NCBI GenBank assembly: GCA_027011835.1
Contig: JALUZN010000378.1
Span: 1 to 6,723, forward strand
Direction: 5' to 3'
Origin: Draconibacterium sp.
GTDB lineage: Bacteria > Bacteroidota > Bacteroidia > Bacteroidales > Prolixibacteraceae
DNA length: 6,723 nt
Of the stretch, positions 1 to 5,799 are shown in pieces (position 1 is the first letter of the stretch; every line of letters begins with the position of its first letter). The position numbers were made by a program, and so were the translations under genes. The notes under the pieces are model-generated. The model saw only the letters and a program-made list of their open reading frames with translations, did not search any database and was not told the DNA's origin.

Positions 1-68
1 TCTCTAAACAGTTTAAATTTTTTAAATCTTAATTAAATTGAAAAAATCTAAGAATAATTTCTGTTCGC

Positions 69-98
69 TTTGTTATCCTCCGATTAAATCTATCTTTG
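69..98 (+). promoter_or_regulatory. Bacteroidota-type promoter for the NMO-like gene
   Basis: A -33-like TTTG at 69-72 is followed after 18 bases by TATCTTTG at 91-98, an exact fit to the TAnnTTTG -7 box used by the main sigma factor of Bacteroidota. Transcription would start near 103-105, leaving a leader of roughly 18-20 bases before the ATG at 123. This decides the start codon: the in-frame TTG at 96 lies inside the -7 box and cannot be on the transcript. Seen in sequence; activity is inferred. Confidence 0.7.
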
Positions 99-122
99 CT
101 TTCTTATAATATTTTATATACA

Positions 123-1895
123 ATGAATTTATTTGATAGACATACTTTTCATATCCCGGTTCTTGGACTTGGATACTCGATTGATACCCCAATTTCAGTT
201 GCTCCGTATGGAATTTCATCGGTTATTTCGCTGGTCGATGATACGCTAATTGAAAGTATGCGTGAGTTTTACAGCGAAAAGTTTGATATTCCATTTAAAG
301 CAATTTCAAAAAAAGTTGATGATTTTAGGGCCGAGCGAATCTCATCGTACCTGAATTTGGTCGACGAAATTGTAACGCGCAAGGTTGATGAATTAAAAAA
401 ATCGGTTTCGACTGCGGGGGGTGAGTTGGAGAAATATATTGATATGCTCCCCGATATGTGTACAATTAAAGAGACATTTAATTTGGCCGATAAAAGTAAG
501 CATGCATTCGACGAGCTTTCGAAGTGGGTAAATGAAAAACTTACTGTGGGGTCGATTGATGTGAATATAATGACCAAACTGGATAAGGTGAATTACAAAA
601 ATGGCGAAGAGTTACCGATTGAACATAACGATGCACACGCTGCATTACGTGGGTTTGCCAACAGTAATTTAAGTTCGGCATTGGTTTTGTCGGCCGGAAT
701 GAGTCCCCGTTTGTTTAGTTATATCGAAAACTTTAAAGATTTCTTCCCCAATAGTGCAGGGATAATTAAAAAACAAATTATTTTAAAAGTAAGTGATTTT
801 CGTTCTGCATTAATTCAAGGTAAAATGTTGGCGGCAAAAGGACTGTGGGTTTCGGAGTACCGCATTGAATCGGGTGTAAACTGCGGAGGACACGCTTTCC
901 CAACAAATGGCGTTCTTTTTGGCCCTATTTTGGAAGAGTTCAGAAATAACAGAGAGCGTTTGTATACTACTTGTATTGAGCTTTATAAATCGGCACTCGA
1001 CAAAAAAGAGATTCGCCAACCCGCCGAAGCTCCCGAGTTAAAAGTTACCGCGCAGGGTGGAGTGGGTACCAGCGAAGAACACAACTTTTTGCTTGATTAC
1101 TATAAAATGGACAGTGTTGGTTGGGCAACCCCATTTATGCTTGTTCCCGAAGTAATAAGTATTGATACCGAAACGATGGACCTGCTTGCTAAAGGGAAAG
1201 AGAAAGATTACTACTACAGTGGGTTGTCTCCTCTGGGTGTTCCGTTTAATAGTATTTACGGTGCATCGATGAGTATTCAGCGGTTGGAGATGGCAAAAAA
1301 CGGGCAAGCCGGAACACCGTGTACAAAAGGCTTTTTAAAGTACAATACAGAATTTACCGAAAAGCCAATTTGCACCTCTTCGCGCCAGTATCAAACGTTA
1401 AAGCTGAAAGAGCTTGCCGAAATGAACTTGCCTAAAGAGGAGTATGAAAAAGCATTCAATAAGATAATTGAAAAAGAGTGTCTCTGTATTGGGTTAGGAG
1501 TTTCTACCATAAAATCGAAAAAAATGGAGGTTAAACCAACCGACCAGGTAACCGTTTGTCCGGGGCCAAATTTAGCTTATTTCTCAAAAATTTCGACATT
1601 GAAAGAGATGGTTGACCATATCTACGGCCGCACTAATTTACTCGACGAAGGACACCGCCCTCATATGTTTATGAAGGAGCTGAAAATGTACCTCGATATT
1701 TTTAAAGAGCGTTTTGAGGAGTTTAAAAAAGACCTCGATAATACAAAAGAGAAAAAGCAACTAATTAAATTTCAGAAAAATATTTTCGATGGTGTAAACT
1801 ACTACAAAGAGCTTTTTGCTGAAAAGAAAAAAGAGGTGGTAGAGGAGATGGAAAAATTACTTGGCAAATATTCGGTTATTCATACCGAATTATAG
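123..1895 (+). CDS. Nitronate monooxygenase-like (FMN/TIM-barrel) protein with cysteine-rich C-terminal region
   Basis: The gene encodes 590 residues from the ATG at 123; an in-frame TTG at 96 lies in the promoter and is rejected. I do not recognise a named gene. The fold hints are an N-terminal 'ISVAPYGISS' segment (about 24-33), 'NCGGHAF' (253-259) and 'QGGVGTSEEH' (311-320) followed by 'GWATPFMLVPEV' (333-344). These resemble, in order, the substrate-pocket and phosphate-binding loops of FMN-dependent 2-nitropropane dioxygenase/nitronate monooxygenase TIM barrels. That family is usually about 320-360 residues long, so this protein is far longer: there is a helical insert at about 60-170. 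After the barrel comes a region with Cys400, Cys417, Cys453, Cys455 and Cys479, then a lysine/glutamate-rich helical tail (about 512-582). No signal peptide or membrane segment is visible, so it is probably cytoplasmic. It is monocistronic, with a short leader. The flavin and oxidoreductase role is inference; substrate unknown. Confidence 0.6.
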   Translation: MNLFDRHTFHIPVLGLGYSIDTPISVAPYGISSVISLVDDTLIESMREFYSEKFDIPFKAISKKVDDFRAERISSYLNLVDEIVTRKVDELKKSVSTAGGELEKYIDMLPDMCTIKETFNLADKSKHAFDELSKWVNEKLTVGSIDVNIMTKLDKVNYKNGEELPIEHNDAHAALRGFANSNLSSALVLSAGMSPRLFSYIENFKDFFPNSAGIIKKQIILKVSDFRSALIQGKMLAAKGLWVSEYRIESGVNCGGHAFPTNGVLFGPILEEFRNNRERLYTTCIELYKSALDKKEIRQPAEAPELKVTAQGGVGTSEEHNFLLDYYKMDSVGWATPFMLVPEVISIDTETMDLLAKGKEKDYYYSGLSPLGVPFNSIYGASMSIQRLEMAKNGQAGTPCTKGFLKYNTEFTEKPICTSSRQYQTLKLKELAEMNLPKEEYEKAFNKIIEKECLCIGLGVSTIKSKKMEVKPTDQVTVCPGPNLAYFSKISTLKEMVDHIYGRTNLLDEGHRPHMFMKELKMYLDIFKERFEEFKKDLDNTKEKKQLIKFQKNIFDGVNYYKELFAEKKKEVVEEMEKLLGKYSVIHTEL

Positions 1896-1970
1896 TGGAG
1901 AAATTAATCGACATTCAATACTTTTCTATACGTAAGGTCTGCTGAGAATCTCTTTTTTTGGGAGTCTTTA

Positions 1971-2006
1971 GTAAAATATCCTTTGCCGTCCCTTTTAAGG
2001 GACGGA
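1971..2006 (+). repeat. Solo left end of the REP-like element (copy A end)
   Basis: This stretch carries the shared left end (ATATCCTTTGCC) followed by the perfect palindrome CCGTCCCTTTTAAGGGACGG at 1986-2005, a 9-bp stem with a TT centre. It matches the left ends of the copies at 2248, 2571 and 3312. The usual GTAAGAATATCC start is one base shorter here (GTAAAATATCC). It is followed not by the standard interior but by a different module at 2018-2150. Confidence 0.8.
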
Positions 2007-2017
2007 TTTTAATATTA

Positions 2018-2150
2018 CACCAGACTTTAGTCTGGTGGTTGCAAATATTGAACTGTTTTGGGCTTCAGCCATTAAATTTAGAAATAAAGAAAATTAATGG
2101 CTAAAGCCAAAAAATCTGGAACTTGCACACCACCAAGCTAAAGCATGGTG
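2018..2150. repeat. Divergent composite palindrome module (copy A interior)
   Basis: Two outer hairpins, CACCAGACTTTAGTCTGGTG at 2018-2037 (perfect 9-bp stem, TT centre) and CACCAAGCTAAAGCATGGTG at 2131-2150 (imperfect), flank an inner inverted pair, 2061-2075 against 2094-2108 (14 of 15 positions pair). The arrangement is the same as in the 176-bp copies at 2253 and 2571, but the stem sequences differ while the CTTTAG/CTAAAG centres are kept. The right-end sequence GCAAAAGATAA is absent. Confidence 0.7.
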
Positions 2151-2162
2151 TAAAAAATGGGT

Positions 2163-2206
2163 AATGCGGTTTTTCGCAAAACGATTCCTTTGGAGCGAAC
2201 CGCATT
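2163..2206. repeat. Inverted-repeat hairpin unit between copies A and B
   Basis: AATGCGGTT (2163-2171) pairs with AACCGCATT (2198-2206). The pairing continues inward as CGC (2175-2177) against GCG (2195-2197) if three T bases bulge out. It lies outside the 176-bp element and does not share its ends. An 81-codon open frame starting at 2164 runs through it but is not believable as a gene. Confidence 0.6.
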
Positions 2207-2247
2207 TTAAGTCAGCAATTCAAAATCATGAGTATTATAATAATGTT

Positions 2248-2428
2248 GTAAGAATATCCTTTGCCGTCCCTTTTAAGGGACGGACAGAGAAATCGAAATT
2301 AATCTCCGGGCTTCAGCCCTTAATCCTATCAAAATCATATTTTTCTGGAAATAAATTATTCAGGGCTGAAGCCCAATTGATTTTGGCATTCCATAAATCC
2401 GTTGGCTAAAGCCAACGGCAAAAGATAA
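2248..2428 (+). repeat. Composite REP/MITE-like element, copy B
   Basis: The core copy is 176 bp (2253-2428), preceded by GTAAG. Its ends are imperfect terminal inverted repeats: TATCCTTTGCCGT at the left, and TATCTTTTGCCGT when the right end is read on the other strand. Inside are hairpin H1 (2264-2283, 9-bp stem), a 13-bp perfect inverted pair (2308-2320 against 2362-2374, each arm itself palindromic as GGGCTTCAGCCC), and hairpin H3, CCGTTGGCTAAAGCCAACGG (2399-2418, 9-bp stem). It encodes no transposase, so it must be mobilised in trans if it is mobile. The resemblance to BIME pairs of inverted REP units is my interpretation. Confidence 0.85.
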
Positions 2429-2436
2429 ATGTAAAA

Positions 2437-2513
2437 ATTCACGGCGTGATTTCTTGCAAATTGCGGGGTTGTTATTTTTCTTCTGCTTTTAATTTACAAC
2501 CCACACCGTGAAT
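2437..2513. repeat. Long imperfect inverted repeat between copies B and C
   Basis: ATTCACGGCGTG (2437-2448) is complementary to CACACCGTGAAT (2502-2513) at 11 of 12 positions. A second inner pair is GGGTTGT (2466-2472) against ACAACCC (2496-2502), sharing one base with the outer arm, so both could contribute to a stem-loop of about 77 nt. Unlike its neighbours it has no CTTTAG-like centre and no TATCCTTTGCC end, so it is probably a different repeat family or a structured RNA. Confidence 0.6.
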
Positions 2514-2529
2514 GCTTTCTAGAGTCAGA

Positions 2530-2547
2530 GTAAGAATATCCTTTGCC
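2530..2547 (+). repeat. Truncated left end of the REP-like element
   Basis: The 18-mer GTAAGAATATCCTTTGCC here is identical to the left borders of copy B (2248) and the solo end at 3312. It stops just before the H1 palindrome and is followed by 23 bases of other sequence, after which copy C begins at 2571. It looks like the remnant of an older copy next to a newer one. Confidence 0.8.
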
Positions 2548-2570
2548 AATCAATGCTAAATCGGAGCAAA

Positions 2571-2746
2571 AATATCCTTTGCCGTCCCTTTTAAGGGGCG
2601 GACAGAAAGATTAAACCAATCTCCGGGCTTTAGCCCTTAATCCTATCAAAACCATATTTCCTGGGAAATAAATTATTCAGGGCTGAAGCCCCAATTGTTT
2701 TTGGCATTCCATAAATCCGTTGGCTAAAGCCAACAGCAAAAGATAA
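2571..2746 (+). repeat. Composite REP/MITE-like element, copy C
   Basis: This is a second 176-bp copy, closely similar to copy B over its full length. H1 is at 2582-2601 with one change in the right arm (AAGGGGCGG) that keeps a G.U pair. The inner inverted pair is 2625-2637 (GGGCTTTAGCCCT) against 2679-2691, and H3 is at 2717-2736 with one mismatch. The right border AGATAA is the same as in copy B. The GTAAG prefix is missing from this copy. Confidence 0.85.
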
Positions 2747-2764
2747 TCCCGATTTACATCGGGA
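2747..2764 (-). terminator. Hairpin 43 bp behind msrB, possible weak terminator
   Basis: TCCCGAT and ATCGGGA form a perfect 7-bp stem with a 4-base loop. On the minus strand it lies 43 bases past the msrB stop and is followed by TTATCTTTT, a broken T-run. This would fit a modest rho-independent terminator. The stem directly abuts the right end of copy C, so it could instead be one more repeat unit. Confidence 0.4.
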
Positions 2765-2806
2765 AAAAGAATAATTGTATAATTATTTTTGGAATTATTT
2801 CTCTGG

Positions 2807-3271
2807 CTATTTTGCTGGAATAAATTTAAGCGAAATGGAATTCACACAATGTCGTGTGTCTTTTTCGGTGTATTTTTCACCATAAAAAACATGTCCTAAA
2901 TGGCCGCCGCAATTGGTACATGTAATTTCTGTTCTTCGGCCATCGGCATCTAGAGTTTTGGTTACCGCGCCTTTTATTTCGTCGTCGAAACTTGGCCAGC
3001 CGCAGTGCGACTCGAATTTGTCGGAAGATTTATAAAGCGGAGCGTTACATCTTTTACAAACATAAATTCCCTCCTTTTTAAATGTGTTAAATTTTCCTGT
3101 TCCCGGTCGCTCTGTCCCTTTATTAACAATTACGTACTCTTCGAATTCGGTAAGTTTATTGTACCCTGTTGTATTGTTTTCCATTTTTACATCCTGTTTT
3201 TGTTTATTCTCTTGTGCATTTATTGTAACCGAAATTGCAAAAAATGCCATTATCAAAATTGTTCTGCTCAT
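2807..3271 (-). CDS. msrB: Peptide-methionine (R)-S-oxide reductase, exported
   Basis: The enzyme reduces methionine-R-sulfoxide in proteins back to methionine. The 154-residue product shows every MsrB landmark: zinc-binding pairs Cys72/Cys75 (CKRC) and Cys118/Cys121 (CTNC), 'CGWPSF' (90-95), 'GGHLGHVF' (122-129), and the active-site segment RHCVNS with catalytic Cys142. The common form of that segment has Tyr before the Cys, whereas this one has His141. Residues 1-20 form a typical signal peptide ending in NAQ, which suggests export to the periplasm; a start at Met30 would give a leaderless form, but the hydrophobic stretch in frame argues for the longer one. It is the last gene of the leftward group, 108 bp behind the epimerase, with a REP-like hairpin in the gap. 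No clear -7 box was found before it, so read-through from the epimerase is plausible but unproven. Confidence 0.95.
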   Translation of the reverse strand: MSRTILIMAFFAISVTINAQENKQKQDVKMENNTTGYNKLTEFEEYVIVNKGTERPGTGKFNTFKKEGIYVCKRCNAPLYKSSDKFESHCGWPSFDDEIKGAVTKTLDADGRRTEITCTNCGGHLGHVFYGEKYTEKDTRHCVNSISLKFIPAK

Positions 3272-3311
3272 AAGAGAGAAACATTGAATTGAGGGGAATG
3301 TTTAGTTGGGA

Positions 3312-3350
3312 GTAAGAATATCCTTTGCCGTCCCTTTCAAGGGACGGACA
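3312..3350 (+). repeat. Solo left end of the REP-like element (copy D) between epimerase and msrB
   Basis: GTAAGAATATCCTTTGCC (3312-3329) leads into the palindrome CCGTCCCTTTCAAGGGACGG (3328-3347, 9-bp stem, TC centre). It has no interior and no right end. It sits in the gap between two minus-strand genes, so a message running from the epimerase to msrB would carry the hairpin. There is no T-run behind it on the minus strand, so it is not a standard terminator. Confidence 0.8.
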
Positions 3351-3379
3351 TAGATTAGACAGGAATCAATAAAATTTTA

Positions 3380-4510
3380 TTAAATTTTCTTTATTCCAAT
3401 ACCGGGAAGGTTGTTTAATGTAATTTTGCCGTCAATAACTTTCATTCCGGTGTAAGGGTCGTTCGAAATCAGTAGGTTTCCATCCAAATCGGCCCAGTCG
3501 GTTTTTGGCGAGAGTTGTGCTGCTGCCGAAACGGCACATGAAGTTTCGGTCATGCAGCCAATCATCACTTTCATGTTATTGGCATGGGCAAGATTTATCA
3601 TTTTATGAGCTTCACGCAGTCCGGTGCATTTCATCAATTTTACATTTATTCCCGAATAAACGCCAACTGTTGATTGTACATCGGTAAGGCGTTGTAGTGC
3701 TTCGTCGGCAATAATGGGCAGTGGTGCATTTTGAGTTAGCCAGGCTGTCTCGTCAATCATGGTTTTTGGCATAGGTTGTTCAACAAAAACAATTCCTTTT
3801 TCTTGCAACCAGTACACCATGTCGAGTGCCTGTTTTTTGTCTTTCCATCCTTGGTTTATATCCACACAAAGCGGTACGTCGGTTACCGAGCGGATGGTTT
3901 CAATCATCTCTTTGTCGTTGTCGCGTCCCAGTTTTACTTTTAAAATTTTGAATCCGTCAGCCTCTTTTACCTTTTCAATAACCTCTTTTTTTGAAGCTAT
4001 ACCAATTGTAAACGAGGTATTTGGTGTCTCTTCGGCCGAATATCCCCATATTTTATGCCATGGCTGGTTCATTATTTTTCCGGTTAAATCGTGCAGGGCA
4101 ATGTCAATCGATGCTTTTGCCGCTGCATTTTTGGGAGCTGTACTATCCACATATCCAAGAATTTCGTCCATTCTGAATGGGTCGGTAAACTGGCTTAAAT
4201 CGAGGTTCGATAAAAATTTTGTGGCTGTTTTGTGCGACTCACCCAAATAGGGGGGCATCGATGCTTCTCCATATCCTGTAAACCCATCGTATTCAATTTT
4301 TACCAGCATCACCGGGGTAGTGCTTCGCGAACTTGTAGCCAGTGTAAAAACGTGTTTCAGCTGCAAACTGTAAGGTTCAAAGCTTAGTTTTAATCCCTGT
4401 TTTGGTAGACTTCCTCTTTTCATATTCGATTTACTTATTTGCGGTAAAACCATCCCTCCGAAAGTGAAGATGGCTGTGTTTCGTATAAAATTTCTTCTGT
4501 TTGTCCCCAT
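3380..4510 (-). CDS. Dipeptide epimerase (L-Ala-D/L-Glu epimerase type) with Tat leader
   Basis: This is an enolase-superfamily enzyme of 376 residues that would invert the second residue of a dipeptide, most likely L-Ala-D-Glu to L-Ala-L-Glu. Visible are the KxK base pair Lys191/Lys193, metal ligands Asp217, Glu244 and Asp269, the opposite-face Lys294 (KLMK), and the 'DLDG' motif Asp341/Asp343 which in dipeptide epimerases holds the substrate's amino group. The N-terminus has a twin-arginine motif, NRRNFIR (4-10), followed by a mild hydrophobic stretch, so folded export is predicted. The ATG start lies just before the motif. It follows the NlpC/P60 gene by 96 bp on the same strand with no recognisable -7 box between them, so an operon is likely. 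This corresponds to ykfB in the Bacillus ykfABC pathway. Exact dipeptide specificity cannot be read from sequence. Confidence 0.92.
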   Translation of the reverse strand: MGTNRRNFIRNTAIFTFGGMVLPQISKSNMKRGSLPKQGLKLSFEPYSLQLKHVFTLATSSRSTTPVMLVKIEYDGFTGYGEASMPPYLGESHKTATKFLSNLDLSQFTDPFRMDEILGYVDSTAPKNAAAKASIDIALHDLTGKIMNQPWHKIWGYSAEETPNTSFTIGIASKKEVIEKVKEADGFKILKVKLGRDNDKEMIETIRSVTDVPLCVDINQGWKDKKQALDMVYWLQEKGIVFVEQPMPKTMIDETAWLTQNAPLPIIADEALQRLTDVQSTVGVYSGINVKLMKCTGLREAHKMINLAHANNMKVMIGCMTETSCAVSAAAQLSPKTDWADLDGNLLISNDPYTGMKVIDGKITLNNLPGIGIKKI

Positions 4511-4531
4511 TTTATATGATGTTTCTTATTT

Positions 4532-4581
4532 TAATAGATTGAAGTGTTTTTGTCTTGTGTCTCATATCTAACAATCTATTA
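4532..4581. repeat. Inverted repeat in the gap between ykfC-like and epimerase genes
   Basis: TAATAGATTG (4532-4541) is the exact reverse complement of CAATCTATTA (4572-4581), leaving a 30-base loop. It would form a 10-bp, AT-rich stem in the transcript shortly before the epimerase start. It is weak for a terminator. Read on the minus strand, the right arm and loop also contain TAGATTGTTAGA followed by GACACAAGAC, words that recur joined together at 6605-6624. Confidence 0.5.
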
Positions 4582-4606
4582 TAATTTAAATTACTATCAG
4601 TTTTGG

Positions 4607-5776
4607 TTAATACCAAGGGTGATTTTTAAGTTGCAAAACTCCAAAAGCATCGGCAGAGCCAACAACTCTTTTTGCACGTAAAAAACTGTTTTTTCTATAT
4701 TCCGAGAAATCGTTGCTTTTGGGGTCGAAACTGTTTCGTTTCATCCTGCCGGCTTCGTTTATATATTCGGTTTTACCCAACGAAAGTGCCACGTGAGTAA
4801 TTTTTTCAGCAGAGTTTGCTGTTGCAGCTTTCCCAAAAAAGAGTAAATCGCCGGTAACTACTTTATCGAAATTTGTTTTTGTATCAACCGGGTCGCCATA
4901 GCGTGCCTGTTGAGTTGCATCGCGCGGAAGAATCAGCCCGTTCATAAAAAAGAGTGTTTTTACAAAACCACTGCAATCCATTGCTCTGGCCGATGTTCCT
5001 CCCCATAAATAGGGGCGTCCGTTCATTTGTAAAGCCATGTTTTTTAGGGTAGTTGTGTCGGGGATTGTGTTGGTTTTAAATGTTTTGAAATCGACCCAGT
5101 TTTTTATTGGGGAAAAACCTGTTCTGCCATCGGGAAAACGCACCTGAATTGCAAAGTTATTTTGTCCGGTTTTTTCGAGAATATTGCCCATTGTAACATC
5201 CGATACCGGTAATTTAAAACTGTTTGTTTTATAAACAAATCCGTTGTTCCCTTTAAAAATTACCCGTTTCGAGAGCTTCCACTCAACAAATTCTTTTTGT
5301 GTGATGGGGAAAATACCCGCACCGTCGACCCACGAAATGTATTTGTCGGGGGTTTGAATTTTATACCAGCTTCCTTTAACTTTTAGAATTTTTACCGGAG
5401 TACCCAATAGTGCCTGAGTAATTAATTCGGACGAGTTGCGTGGCTCAGCCCGCAAATTTGCTACCGATAAATTAATTAACCCGAAAATGTGGTTGCCAAC
5501 TGTCGAGTCGGGTAAAATGGTTATTTTATCGGTTGGGTTTAACGTCTTTAAACTTGTTAACAGGTCGGTTTTTAGTTTTAGGTTATCTGTCTCTCCCGTT
5601 AAAATAAGATTCCCTTTTTTATAAATGGCTTCAATTTCGAAAACCATTTCGCTTTTATCAATCGCTTTCTCCTGTTCGAATTTCTGAATGATTTCGGATG
5701 CTTGCTTTCGGTTATTAACATGGCACGAATACAAAACAAGGGGTAGAATTAGAATGAGCAAATATTTTTTGTTCAT
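4607..5776 (-). CDS. YkfC-like NlpC/P60 gamma-D-glutamyl-L-diamino acid endopeptidase, probable lipoprotein
   Basis: This enzyme would cleave the gamma-D-Glu to diamino acid bond in murein peptides that carry a free N-terminal L-Ala, releasing L-Ala-D-Glu. The 389 residues begin with a short leader ending LVLYSC, so Cys18 is a likely, somewhat atypical lipidation site. An SH3b-type region lies at about 100-155 ('NLRAEPRNSSE', 'GSWYKIQT'), and a second SH3b-like part at about 170-230. The NlpC/P60 domain (about 240-370) has 'YLWGGTSARAMDCSGF' with catalytic Cys268, 'LPRDATQQ' (283-290) and 'THVALSLG' with His328. The third catalytic position, usually His in YkfC ('IHASG'), appears to be Asn340 ('INEAG'). 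It lies upstream of, and in line with, the epimerase gene, the known ykfC-ykfB pairing. A TATCTTTG -7 box lies 24 bp before the ATG. Family assignment is firm; substrate is by homology. Confidence 0.9.
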   Translation of the reverse strand: MNKKYLLILILPLVLYSCHVNNRKQASEIIQKFEQEKAIDKSEMVFEIEAIYKKGNLILTGETDNLKLKTDLLTSLKTLNPTDKITILPDSTVGNHIFGLINLSVANLRAEPRNSSELITQALLGTPVKILKVKGSWYKIQTPDKYISWVDGAGIFPITQKEFVEWKLSKRVIFKGNNGFVYKTNSFKLPVSDVTMGNILEKTGQNNFAIQVRFPDGRTGFSPIKNWVDFKTFKTNTIPDTTTLKNMALQMNGRPYLWGGTSARAMDCSGFVKTLFFMNGLILPRDATQQARYGDPVDTKTNFDKVVTGDLLFFGKAATANSAEKITHVALSLGKTEYINEAGRMKRNSFDPKSNDFSEYRKNSFLRAKRVVGSADAFGVLQLKNHPWY

Positions 5777-5799
5777 AATTTATCTTATTGATTAATAAG

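Larger units (their letters stand above)
1896..2806. other. Gene-free, hairpin-rich intergenic island
   Basis: These 911 bp lie between the convergent ends of the NMO-like gene and msrB. I see no credible coding sequence. Nearly the whole stretch from 1971 to 2764 consists of palindromes and inverted repeats, listed separately below. Positions 1896-1970 show no clear repeat, and no strong terminator stem is visible right behind the NMO-like stop codon; the first strong hairpin (1986-2005) could end its transcript, though it lacks a following T-run. Confidence 0.75.

Noticed and set aside
96..122. TTG start nine codons upstream of the NMO-like ATG
   Set aside because: It lies inside the -7 promoter box at 91-98, before the expected start of transcription.
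1941..1966. Terminator at the T-run behind the NMO-like gene
   Set aside because: The TTTTTTT at 1953-1959 is preceded only by a 3-bp GAG/CTC stem, too weak to count.
2164..2409. Open frame of 81 codons on the plus strand within the repeats
   Set aside because: It runs through a hairpin unit and most of repeat copy B, its product has no recognisable domain, and the sister copy C does not keep the same frame as a gene; it is an accident of the palindromes.
1971..2764. CRISPR array
   Set aside because: The repeats are unequal, unevenly spaced palindromic units with related interiors; there are no short direct repeats with unique equal-length spacers and no cas genes in the window.
1896..2806. 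tRNA, rRNA or riboswitch in the large gap
   Set aside because: No cloverleaf, CCA end, T-loop sequence or known aptamer core was found, and the gap lies behind both flanking genes rather than before one.
3005..3292. Two plus-strand frames with hydrophobic stretches opposite msrB
   Set aside because: They are antisense to msrB; the hydrophobic runs come from the complement of its lysine/asparagine-rich N-terminal part.
3759..4250. Open frame of 163 codons on the plus strand
   Set aside because: It lies wholly antisense to the well-supported epimerase gene, and its translation shows no family motif.
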